Part shown: positions 1 through 5,606 of the stretch, in pieces
Layout: every line of letters begins with the position of its first letter
Numbering within the stretch: position 1 is the first letter of the stretch
Assembly: GCA_027053375.1 (NCBI GenBank)
Contig: JALUJC010000039.1
Coordinates: forward strand, 1 to 5,618
Source: Caldifarciminota bacterium
Lineage (GTDB): Bacteria; Hydrothermota; Hydrothermia; S141-80
DNA: 5,618 nucleotides
Reading direction: 5' to 3'
Translations under genes and position numbers: made by a program
The notes under the pieces: generated by a model
Seen by the model: only the letters and a program-made list of their open reading frames with translations
Told to the model about the DNA's origin: nothing
Database searches by the model: none

Positions 1-1
1 C

Positions 2-109
2 CTCCGGGGTTTTCTTGAGGAGCGAAAACGAACAAAACGCGTGGATTCTCTGATTCACGCCTTTGAAAAAACCTATCACCTGGATACCCTGGTGTGGACA
101 GGAGGATGA
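2..109 (+). CDS. C-terminal end of an upstream gene, possibly a SurA/PpiC-like protein (partial)
   Basis: This frame is open from the left window edge to the TGA at 107-109 and gives 35 residues, ending in LDTLVWTGG. The visible part is a charged, probably helical stretch (LEERKRTKRVDSLI) followed by a short beta-like tail. The same layout closes the next gene: an RKLQQAVDRF helix followed by a YVEVKI strand. It is also typical of the C-terminal helix of SurA/PpiC-type periplasmic chaperones. I infer, weakly, that this is another protein of that family, which would make a tandem pair. Its stop lies 5 nt before the preferred start of the next gene, and the ribosome-binding site of that gene lies inside its last codons, so the two are probably co-transcribed and translationally coupled. 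The coding frame is fairly sure; the family is a guess from 35 residues. Confidence 0.6.
   Translation, partial: LRGFLEERKRTKRVDSLIHAFEKTYHLDTLVWTGG
100..105 (+). promoter_or_regulatory. Shine-Dalgarno AGGAGG that decides the SurA-like start
   Basis: A perfect AGGAGG sits at 100-105. It is 9 nt upstream of ATG 115, directly abuts ATG 106, and lies downstream of the GTG at 94. This favours ATG 115 (or ATG 118, at 12 nt) over the longer GTG 94 start, and it puts the signal-peptide methionine at the very N-terminus. The site lies within the final codons of the upstream gene. Confidence 0.8.
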
Positions 110-114
110 GCGGT

Positions 115-1404
115 ATGATGCGAAGCCTGCTTCCCCTGCTTCTGCCCGTCCTGTTGCTTGCGCAGAACGCTGCGCCGACTTTTCGGGACCGGGTTGCGGC
201 AGTGGTGGATGGAGAAACCATTTTGCTTTCTGAAGTGGATGAAGCCCTGGCGCTGATGGTGCCGCCGCAGGCCATCCAGTCACAGAAAATGCTTGACAGC
301 CTGCGCCGCCATGTGCTGGATGAACTGATCAAACGGAAAATTCTGTATCTGGAAGCCAAGAAGGACACCACCCTGCAGGTGACCGATGCAGCGGTGGAAG
401 AGGCCCTGGATCAGCAACTCAAAGCTTTTGAGAACCAGATGGGGAAGGAGAATTTTGAAAAGGCGCTGAAGGAACAGGGAGAGACCCGGGAATCGCTGAA
501 GCGCCAGTACAGGGAAAAGGTCCGTGAAGACCTGTATGTTCAGAAGTTCGTGCAGAGAAAGTTCGGTGCCCAGTTTGTGGTGACGCCGGAGGAACTGCGC
601 AACTTCTATGAGCAGGTTAAGGATTCCCTGAAAAAACCCGTAGAAGTCCGGCTTTCCCAGATTGTGGTGCTGATCAAACCCACAAAGGAAGCGCTTGCGC
701 AGGCAAAGAAAAAGGCATCCGCCATTGCGGCCCAGATCAGGTCGGGTCGTCTGACCTTTGATCAGGCGGTGCAGCAGTATTCGGACGACCGCCCCACGGC
801 GCAGCAGGGAGGATTTCTGGGATGGGTGAGCAAGCAGGAACTCCCCACACTGATCCCCGACAGTCTGGCAAACGTTCTGCTCAGTCTCAAGATTGGTGAG
901 ATTTCCGACCCTCTCCCCCTGCCTCTCGGGTATGGAATTTTCCAGGTGGCGGACCGGAAGGAGGATCGTCTGGCGCTCCGCTATCTACTGGTCCGTGCTT
1001 CACAAACCGTGCAGGACACGCTGAAGGCACGCAAGCGGGCCCAGCAGGTCTATTCCCGGATTAAGAAAGGGGAAGATTTTGCCACCCTGGCGTCCACCTT
1101 TTCGGACGATCGGGCGACCCGGGATCTGGGCGGAGACGCGGGGTGGAAGGTGCTGGAGGCCCTCCCGGAACCTGTACGCAAGGTGATTCAGGATCTTAAA
1201 CCCGGGGATGTGTCGGAGCCGGTGTTTTATCAGGGGGCTTTCTGGATTTTTCGGCTCACCGATCGCCGTGGCGGGGAAATGGCAACCTTTGAGGAGGTCC
1301 AGCCGCAGCTGCAGCAGTTGCTGATCCAGCGGAAACTGCAACAGGCGGTGGATCGGTTTGTGGAGAACGCACGCAAACGGATCTATGTGGAAGTCAAGAT
1401 CTGA
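115..1404 (+). CDS. SurA-like periplasmic chaperone with two parvulin-type domains lacking the catalytic histidines
   Basis: This is a periplasmic chaperone of the SurA type (429 residues; E. coli SurA is about the same size). Such proteins escort unfolded outer-membrane proteins and may isomerise prolyl bonds. A short signal peptide (MMRSLLPLLLPVLLLA) is followed by an N domain (about 20-170) opening with the typical VAAVVDGETILLSEVDEAL motif. Parvulin domain 1 is at about 176-278 (QQGGFLGW loop), parvulin domain 2 at about 286-381 (LGGDAGW loop), and a C-terminal helix with terminal strand at about 392-429. In both parvulin domains the two conserved histidines are gone. The RHIL-type position is Q182 in P1 and Y290 in P2; the GxH position is G274 and W377. 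I infer a chaperone with little or no isomerase activity. ATG 115 is chosen over GTG 94 because of the AGGAGG at 100-105. The gene follows another possible SurA-like gene by 5 nt and precedes the amidase gene by 3 nt. The family call is strong; the symbol is withheld because several paralogues may exist. Confidence 0.9.
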   Translation: MMRSLLPLLLPVLLLAQNAAPTFRDRVAAVVDGETILLSEVDEALALMVPPQAIQSQKMLDSLRRHVLDELIKRKILYLEAKKDTTLQVTDAAVEEALDQQLKAFENQMGKENFEKALKEQGETRESLKRQYREKVREDLYVQKFVQRKFGAQFVVTPEELRNFYEQVKDSLKKPVEVRLSQIVVLIKPTKEALAQAKKKASAIAAQIRSGRLTFDQAVQQYSDDRPTAQQGGFLGWVSKQELPTLIPDSLANVLLSLKIGEISDPLPLPLGYGIFQVADRKEDRLALRYLLVRASQTVQDTLKARKRAQQVYSRIKKGEDFATLASTFSDDRATRDLGGDAGWKVLEALPEPVRKVIQDLKPGDVSEPVFYQGAFWIFRLTDRRGGEMATFEEVQPQLQQLLIQRKLQQAVDRFVENARKRIYVEVKI

Positions 1405-1407
1405 GTG

Positions 1408-3369
1408 ATGCGAATCCTGCTGGATGCAGGGCATGGCGAGCATGACCTTGGTGCCGTAGGGCCCACCGGGCTGAAGGAAAAGGACGTAAATCTGCAGGTG
1501 GTGCTGGCTCTGGGACGGCGCCTCGCACATGCTGGCCTTGAGGTCCGCTATACCCGGGAAGATGATCGGTTTCTCCCCCTGGATGAACGAGCCCGGCGTG
1601 CACGTGAAGTGGATCTTTTTTTGAGCATCCACCACAACGCCACCGCCCAGGGGCGGCCTCCGGTGAATCAGATGGAAGTCTATCTCCCGCCGGTGGCGGA
1701 TGGTCCCGCGTGGGTTCTGGGACAACTGCTGCTGGACACCTTCCGGGTGGATGCCTCCTGGCCCTTCCCCCCGGTGCCGGATCCCTGGCCCTCCACCTAC
1801 CGTGTGCTTCGCAGTGAATCGCTGGTGGGTGCCCTCACGGAAGCCGCCTATCTTTCTGATCCGGAGGGTGAGACCTTTCTGCGTTCACGGCGGAATCTGG
1901 AACTGGAGGCCGAGTTGTTGTATCGGGGGGTTCTGCGCTTTCTGGAATGCTATCCCCGGGGCATCCCCCGCATTCGAGGCGTCCGACGCACGGAACGTTC
2001 ACCGGATCTGCTGTTTGTGGATTTCCAGGGCCCGATGGCCCCGGCGTCCCTTCGTGCTCGCTGGGGAGATCACGGGTTGCCCCTTTTGAATGTGGAGGGA
2101 AAAACCGCGGTGTTCGCCATTCCGGAGGATCTTCCTGCCGGTGAGCACGCGCTTGTGATTCGGGGGTTCACGCCGGAGGGATACCCCGCACTTCCCTTTC
2201 AGACACGCTTTCGGGTGGAGCGCCCGGTGAATTCCTTTCAGGCGCTGGCCTATCCCCTGCACCGGGGACTTCCGAGTTTGCTGGAGTTGTTTTTCAGAGA
2301 CCATCGCGGTGCGCCGGTGAGTGGCGGGAAGTCGATTCAGCTTAAACTCCGTGGAGGTCAGATCCTTCAGGCAGATGCCACGCTCCGGGAAGATGGGACC
2401 GCGCAGGCTGTGATCCAGCTGGAGCGGGATCGGGCGGAGGTGGTTTTTCAGGTCAAGGATGTGGAAGAAGAATTTGAAGGGATGGTGCGACTGGAGCGGC
2501 GGGAGCGTGGCAAACATGTGGTGGGGCGTCTTCTGGATGCACAGACCGGGGACCCCATTGAGAAGGGATGGATCCGTTCCGGACGTTCCAGTACGCGCAG
2601 TGTGGTGGGCGGATGGTTCTTTCTTCCGGTTCAGCCCAGAGAGGATGGGGTAAAGCTCCAGCTTCGTGTGAATGGGTATCGCCCTGCAGAGCTGGTCCTC
2701 CCTCTGGAGGACCTTTCCCGGGTGCAGACGCTGAGCCTCCAGCCTGTGCTTGAGGGGGTGTTTCATGGGTGGAGGTTGTGGCTGGAGGTCCTTCCTCCTG
2801 CCTTTCTTCCGGCGGCGCGTCTGCTGTGTGTCTGGCTCAGGGATGCGGGTGCCGAAGTTCGGATGATTCCTGATGAACGGGCCTATACCCCTGCCTCTCC
2901 AGACCGCGTGCTTCGTCAGATTCGCTGGCAACCGGACGGCACCCTGGTGCTTGACCAGGGGGACGAGGCGCTGATGGGGGTCTACCCCCGTTCGGACATC
3001 AGCCGTGCATGGGCGGAGGAACTGGCCCGGCGATTGAATCGTCTGGGCTGGTCGCTGGAGGTTGGGGACCGCTCTTTCTTTCGCTTGATTCAGTATGATG
3101 GTCGTCGGATCTGGTTCCGTATCCCGCACTGGGACCTGGAGAAGGCCTATCGGCTGTTTACCGCACTGGCACTTTCCCGGGGTGCCCGCCTGCGGAGGGT
3201 GCTGCATGGTGTGGTCATGGAGGGGGACACACCCCTTTCGGGTGTACGGGTGTGGGTGGAGGGACAACCCGGGTGGGTACGCACGGACGGGGAAGGTCGT
3301 TTTACACTGTATGCGCTGGAGGAGGATCCACAGATCCGCGCGGAACGCGGAAAACCCACCCTCCTGTGA
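1408..3369 (+). CDS. N-acetylmuramoyl-L-alanine amidase (Amidase_3) with C-terminal beta-sandwich modules
   Basis: This is a zinc amidase that would cut the bond between N-acetylmuramic acid and L-alanine in peptidoglycan (653 residues). The catalytic domain (about 1-185) carries all expected residues: H9 in LLDAGHG, E24 in GLKEKDVN, H75 in SIHHNA and the catalytic glutamate E145 in ALTEAAYLS. After it come an Ig-like segment (about 185-268), an invasin/Ig-like segment (about 270-366), a carboxypeptidase-regulatory-like domain (about 370-450), a region resembling a degenerate second amidase (about 455-598), and a final carboxypeptidase-regulatory-like domain (LSGVRVWV...RTDGEGRFTL, about 600-653). 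It has no signal peptide: the first metal ligand is at residue 9 and an in-frame stop (1402-1404) lies just upstream, so no longer start exists. GTG 1405 is an alternative start. There is no good ribosome-binding site, only a weak GGAAG at 1389-1393, so translation is probably coupled to the SurA-like gene. Export by another route, or a cytosolic role, is open. Confidence 0.88.
   Translation: MRILLDAGHGEHDLGAVGPTGLKEKDVNLQVVLALGRRLAHAGLEVRYTREDDRFLPLDERARRAREVDLFLSIHHNATAQGRPPVNQMEVYLPPVADGPAWVLGQLLLDTFRVDASWPFPPVPDPWPSTYRVLRSESLVGALTEAAYLSDPEGETFLRSRRNLELEAELLYRGVLRFLECYPRGIPRIRGVRRTERSPDLLFVDFQGPMAPASLRARWGDHGLPLLNVEGKTAVFAIPEDLPAGEHALVIRGFTPEGYPALPFQTRFRVERPVNSFQALAYPLHRGLPSLLELFFRDHRGAPVSGGKSIQLKLRGGQILQADATLREDGTAQAVIQLERDRAEVVFQVKDVEEEFEGMVRLERRERGKHVVGRLLDAQTGDPIEKGWIRSGRSSTRSVVGGWFFLPVQPREDGVKLQLRVNGYRPAELVLPLEDLSRVQTLSLQPVLEGVFHGWRLWLEVLPPAFLPAARLLCVWLRDAGAEVRMIPDERAYTPASPDRVLRQIRWQPDGTLVLDQGDEALMGVYPRSDISRAWAEELARRLNRLGWSLEVGDRSFFRLIQYDGRRIWFRIPHWDLEKAYRLFTALALSRGARLRRVLHGVVMEGDTPLSGVRVWVEGQPGWVRTDGEGRFTLYALEEDPQIRAERGKPTLL
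2767..3201 (+). other. Degenerate second amidase-like segment inside the amidase gene
   Basis: Residues about 455-598 appear to repeat the order of elements of the N-terminal amidase. A strand (WRLWLEVLPP) takes the place of ILLDAGHG, and a helix with LRDAGAEVRMIPDERAY matches LAHAGLEVRYTREDDRF. LVLDQGD stands in place of LSIHHNA. A SRAWAEELARRLNRLGW helix is followed by a strand and by a terminal helix (EKAYRLFTALALSRG) that matches the catalytic domain's last helix (LELEAELLYRG). The loop holding the second metal ligand is deleted, and none of the two metal-binding histidines, the metal-binding glutamate or the catalytic glutamate is kept. This is a by-eye alignment; a structural comparison would settle it. 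Confidence 0.45.
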
Positions 3370-3385
3370 TGTCCGAACTGTTCTG

Positions 3386-3389
3386 AGGA
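3386..3389 (+). promoter_or_regulatory. Ribosome-binding site of the alpha/beta hydrolase gene
   Basis: An AGGA core (within TGAGGA) ends 9 nt before ATG 3399, a normal spacing, and supports that start. The TGA that overlaps this site closes a five-codon in-frame mini-ORF (MSELF) beginning at ATG 3369, so ribosomes leaving the amidase gene could reinitiate right at this site. Confidence 0.65.
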
Positions 3390-3398
3390 CGGATCTAC

Positions 3399-4106
3399 AT
3401 GCGTGCGTTTCTTTCCCGCGCCCCTATCCGCTGGGCGGCAGGAAGAAAGCTCCCCTATCGGGGACACCCTCTGCGGGCCGGTGATACGCCTTTCCCATTT
3501 GTGATGCTGGGGAAGGGGCCCGGGTTGCTGTTGTTGCCTGGTCTGGGTGAGGATCGGTGGGTGATGGCGGCGCGCTGGGGAATTCGCTGGGCGTCTGCGG
3601 GATTCCGTACGGTGGCCGTGGATCTTCCCGGTGTGGGACGTTTTCGAAAACGGCGTCCCGACGCAGGGTTTCTTGGGCGACTCTCAAAGTATTTTACAGG
3701 ACAGAACTGGGCTGGGGTTTTTGCCATCAGTTATGGTGCGGTGCTTCTGGTGGAGGGCTGGCTCAGGGTCCCTGCCCGGTGGTGGATTCTTCTTTCTCCC
3801 GGACGCGTAAGTGGTGTGTATGCCCGCATGCTTCCTCTCTGGACCCGCTGGCAGGTTCGCCGTCGCCTGGGTGGGCTTCCGCAGGTTCCACCCCGAACCG
3901 GGATCTGGCCCGAACGCCTGCTGGTTGTGCTGGCTGGCAGGGATAAGATCCTTCCTCCGGCCCTGGGATGGGCGGTCACGCACCGGATCCCGCGAAGGCG
4001 GCTTTGTGTGTGGTGGATGCCGGATGCTCCGCATACCGCACAGAAGTGTCTGGAACATCGCTGGGATGATCTGGTGGCGTGGGTTCAGGGAAGCTCTTCA
4101 GGGTGA
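3399..4106 (+). CDS. Alpha/beta-hydrolase fold protein, substrate unknown
   Basis: This is a compact serine hydrolase of the alpha/beta fold (235 residues) with no signal peptide. The usual order of motifs is visible: LLLLPGLGEDRWV (about 43-55, oxyanion-hole turn), VAVDLPGVG (72-80), nucleophile elbow with S111, acid D182 in LAGRDKILPP, and H212 in PDAPHTAQK. The elbow reads A-I-S-Y-G, so the first glycine of G-x-S-x-G is alanine. Only about 70 residues separate the nucleophile from the acid, leaving no room for a large cap domain. The protein is unusually basic (31 Arg and 6 Lys against 12 Asp+Glu) and rich in tryptophan (16), which may suit contact with membranes or polyanions; that is inference. 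ATG 3399 is supported by AGGA at 3386-3389. The gene is last in the plus-strand run, 29 nt after the amidase, and its 3' end overlaps the convergent NFACT gene by 22 bp. The substrate cannot be read from sequence; esterase, lipase or thioesterase activity is possible. Confidence 0.78.
   Translation: MRAFLSRAPIRWAAGRKLPYRGHPLRAGDTPFPFVMLGKGPGLLLLPGLGEDRWVMAARWGIRWASAGFRTVAVDLPGVGRFRKRRPDAGFLGRLSKYFTGQNWAGVFAISYGAVLLVEGWLRVPARWWILLSPGRVSGVYARMLPLWTRWQVRRRLGGLPQVPPRTGIWPERLLVVLAGRDKILPPALGWAVTHRIPRRRLCVWWMPDAPHTAQKCLEHRWDDLVAWVQGSSSG
4085..4106. other. Convergent 3' overlap of hydrolase and NFACT genes
   Basis: The last codons of the plus-strand hydrolase (stop 4104-4106) and the minus-strand NFACT gene (stop at 4087-4085) overlap by 22 bp. 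There is no intergenic spacer and no hairpin with a T-run nearby for either strand, so transcripts must end inside the opposing gene or by a factor such as Rho. Confidence 0.85.
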
Positions 4107-5479
4107 AAATCCGGAGGAAGGGTGAGTCGAAGGGTCTGAACCCGCTGAAATCTCACTTTCCCGGGGTCTCCGGGTACGCTGCGGACGTACCTCCGGGGGG
4201 TCATCCAGACCTCAGCCACATCTCCCGGTGTGATGCGGCTGTGAAGGAGTGCCAGCCGGGCTGCGTATCGGAGATCCTCTTCGGAAGGGGTCTCTCCATG
4301 AACCCGAAGGATCACGTGTGGACCAGGTCGATCTTTGATATGGAGAAACCAGTCTCCCCGCCGGGCCAGATGAAAGGTGACCTGATGGTTGCTTCTCGCT
4401 GAGGTCCCCACCAGTATGTGCGCCCCGGACGGAGCACGATACAATCGGTAGGGGCGGTGTGAAGGCGATGGGGATTCCCTCGCAGCGTTTTCTTTTTGTG
4501 GGATCCCGGGGTGTTGAAGACGCTGACGAAGGGTCTCCATCCCCCGACGTAGCCGGTGGATTTCTGCATACAGGGAGGATGCCACGGCACGTGGATCTTC
4601 CCCCGGAGAAAGGGTGAGAGTTTCTTCTCCTTCCTGGACCGTCAGGGTGGATGTGGGAATGGGGAGCTCCATCAACCTGCGGGCGAGCTTCTCCAGCGCC
4701 GGGATTCTCTGTTCCAGCCGTTGCAGCTCATCCTGCATCCGCTGCGCCGGATCCGGAGGGACGGAGGGTACGGTCCTGACTGGAGGAAGGGTGTGGCGCC
4801 AGGCCTCCAGGAAGGCTTCACTCAGGGTCGCGCGATGTTCGAGACGTTCACCGGGTTCGAGCGGAAGGGGTGCAGGTGCGGGGAAGGGCGGTCCCTGCGT
4901 CGGGAAGATGACCACAGGTTCGGGGCGCTGCAGGACGCGTGCCACGTAGGTTCGTGGTTTCTCCACCCGCGTCAGATAGGGGGCTTTTCGGGACAGCCAG
5001 GTGGGTGGGGGTGCATCACCCAGCAGCCACGCACGGATACCGGGAGCGTGCGGGGGGCTTGTGTAGGGTTGTCCCATGGGAAGTCGACTGGTGAACAGAG
5101 AGTGCCGGACGCGGATTTGTTCATCCAGGGCATACACGTTGCGCTGCCCCCCGATCAGCTCCACCACCACCCCGCGATCTCCAAAATGAAGGAACAGCAG
5201 ACGATCTCCGGGCGGTACGTGCACTCTCCGCAGGCGTTTCTTTTCCAGAAAACGGGTAAAATAGACGTCGGGACTTTCTTCCAGAGCCGGGCAGTCCAAC
5301 ACCACAACAGCCATCAGATGGGCAGGATCCAGCGAGATCCAGAGTCCCTTTCCCGAGCGCATTTCCACCCAGAGGCCCTGGGGACGGGTTCGCGCCACAC
5401 GACGTACGGTTTCATGCAGGAGATGTTCGCGAATTTCGCGGGAAAGGAGATAGAGGTCCAGTTCAGAGACAGAAGGCAT
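4085..5479 (-). CDS. NFACT-family protein, RqcH/Rqc2-like ribosome quality-control factor
   Basis: This is a homologue of bacterial RqcH (once annotated as fibronectin-binding protein). RqcH binds the stalled 50S-peptidyl-tRNA complex and recruits tRNA to add C-terminal alanine tails. The protein is 464 residues, clearly shorter than B. subtilis RqcH (about 570). The NFACT-N domain covers about 1-130, with D8 at the place of the early conserved Asp and a D92-R93 pair (PPGDRLLFLHF) matching the Asp-Arg pair needed for tailing in RqcH. A shortened middle with a reduced HhH-like part (about 140-230) follows. Next are two coiled-coil arms (about 243-271 and 300-322) joined by a short linker, then the NFACT-R domain (about 343-454) with ILVGTSARSNHQVT and DWFLHIKDRPGPHV. 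Its ATG is 7 nt after the CCA end of tRNA-Ile on the same strand. There is no Shine-Dalgarno sequence and no nearby alternative start, so it is probably co-transcribed with the tRNA. It converges on the hydrolase gene. Confidence 0.88.
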   Translation of the reverse strand: MPSVSELDLYLLSREIREHLLHETVRRVARTRPQGLWVEMRSGKGLWISLDPAHLMAVVVLDCPALEESPDVYFTRFLEKKRLRRVHVPPGDRLLFLHFGDRGVVVELIGGQRNVYALDEQIRVRHSLFTSRLPMGQPYTSPPHAPGIRAWLLGDAPPPTWLSRKAPYLTRVEKPRTYVARVLQRPEPVVIFPTQGPPFPAPAPLPLEPGERLEHRATLSEAFLEAWRHTLPPVRTVPSVPPDPAQRMQDELQRLEQRIPALEKLARRLMELPIPTSTLTVQEGEETLTLSPGEDPRAVASSLYAEIHRLRRGMETLRQRLQHPGIPQKENAARESPSPSHRPYRLYRAPSGAHILVGTSARSNHQVTFHLARRGDWFLHIKDRPGPHVILRVHGETPSEEDLRYAARLALLHSRITPGDVAEVWMTPRRYVRSVPGDPGKVRFQRVQTLRLTLPPDFHPEELP

Positions 5480-5486
5480 GGCAGAT

Positions 5487-5563
5487 TGGTGGGCCCGGGT
5501 GGAATCGAACCACCGACCTCGCGCTTATCAGGCGCGCGCTCTAACCGTCTGAGCTACGGGCCC
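5487..5563 (-). tRNA. tRNA-Ile, anticodon GAT, with encoded CCA
   Basis: The minus strand folds into a full cloverleaf of 77 nt. The acceptor GGGCCCG pairs with CGGGCCC at 7 of 7 positions. The D stem is GCTC/GAGC, and the anticodon stem CGCGC/GCGCG encloses loop CTGATAA with GAT at 5527-5529. The variable loop is AGGTC, and the T arm is GGTGG TTCGATT CCACC. Discriminator A and a genomic CCA end the gene at 5487. The GAU anticodon reads AUC and AUU isoleucine codons. In many bacteria this tRNA lies in the 16S-23S spacer next to tRNA-Ala; here it stands alone with its own promoter, followed after 7 nt by a protein gene. Confidence 0.97.
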
Positions 5564-5577
5564 CTGAAGCGGCGCAT

Positions 5578-5606
5578 AGTATATACACCGTGCGTGAAAC
5601 TGTCAA
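5578..5606 (-). promoter_or_regulatory. Sigma70-type promoter of tRNA-Ile and the NFACT gene
   Basis: On the minus strand, TTGACA (5606-5601, perfect -35) is followed by a 17-bp spacer and TATACT (5583-5578, five of six to the -10 consensus). The expected transcription start is near 5570-5572, leaving a leader of only about 7 nt before the tRNA 5' end. The bases after the -10 element read ATGCGCCGC, a GC-rich discriminator similar to the GCGCC element of stringently controlled stable-RNA promoters. No other promoter is visible between here and the NFACT start, so this one probably serves both genes. Confidence 0.85.

Noticed and set aside
94..114. GTG 94 as the start of the SurA-like gene
   Set aside because: It lies upstream of the perfect AGGAGG at 100-105 and would put charged residues before the signal peptide; ATG 115 has ideal spacing.
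1000..1725. A 241-codon minus-strand frame across the SurA-amidase junction
   Set aside because: No domain, odd composition, and it overlaps two clear genes on the other strand.
1999..3267. A 422-codon open frame on the minus strand, opposite the amidase gene
   Set aside because: Its translation is rich in Pro, His, Arg and Gln, with no recognisable domain, and it lies wholly across a well-supported amidase gene. It is the kind of antisense frame that high-GC coding sequence produces by chance.
1402..3386. General recoding of TGA as an amino acid, suggested by in-frame TGAs before the amidase and hydrolase starts
   Set aside because: All proteins end at TGA at family-typical C-termini, and a high-GC genome does not fit the known low-GC TGA-recoding lineages.
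3369..3401. Imperfect inverted repeat (ATGTCCG with CGGATCTACAT) around the hydrolase ribosome-binding site, considered as an RNA switch
   Set aside because: The stem needs a 3-4 nt bulge and a large loop; it is too weak to claim without comparative support.
4160..4190. Two adjacent small hairpins (CCCGG/CCGGG and GTACG/CGTAC) about 55 nt past the hydrolase stop, considered as a terminator
   Set aside because: Stems are only 5 bp, no T-run follows on either strand, and both lie inside conserved NFACT-R coding sequence.
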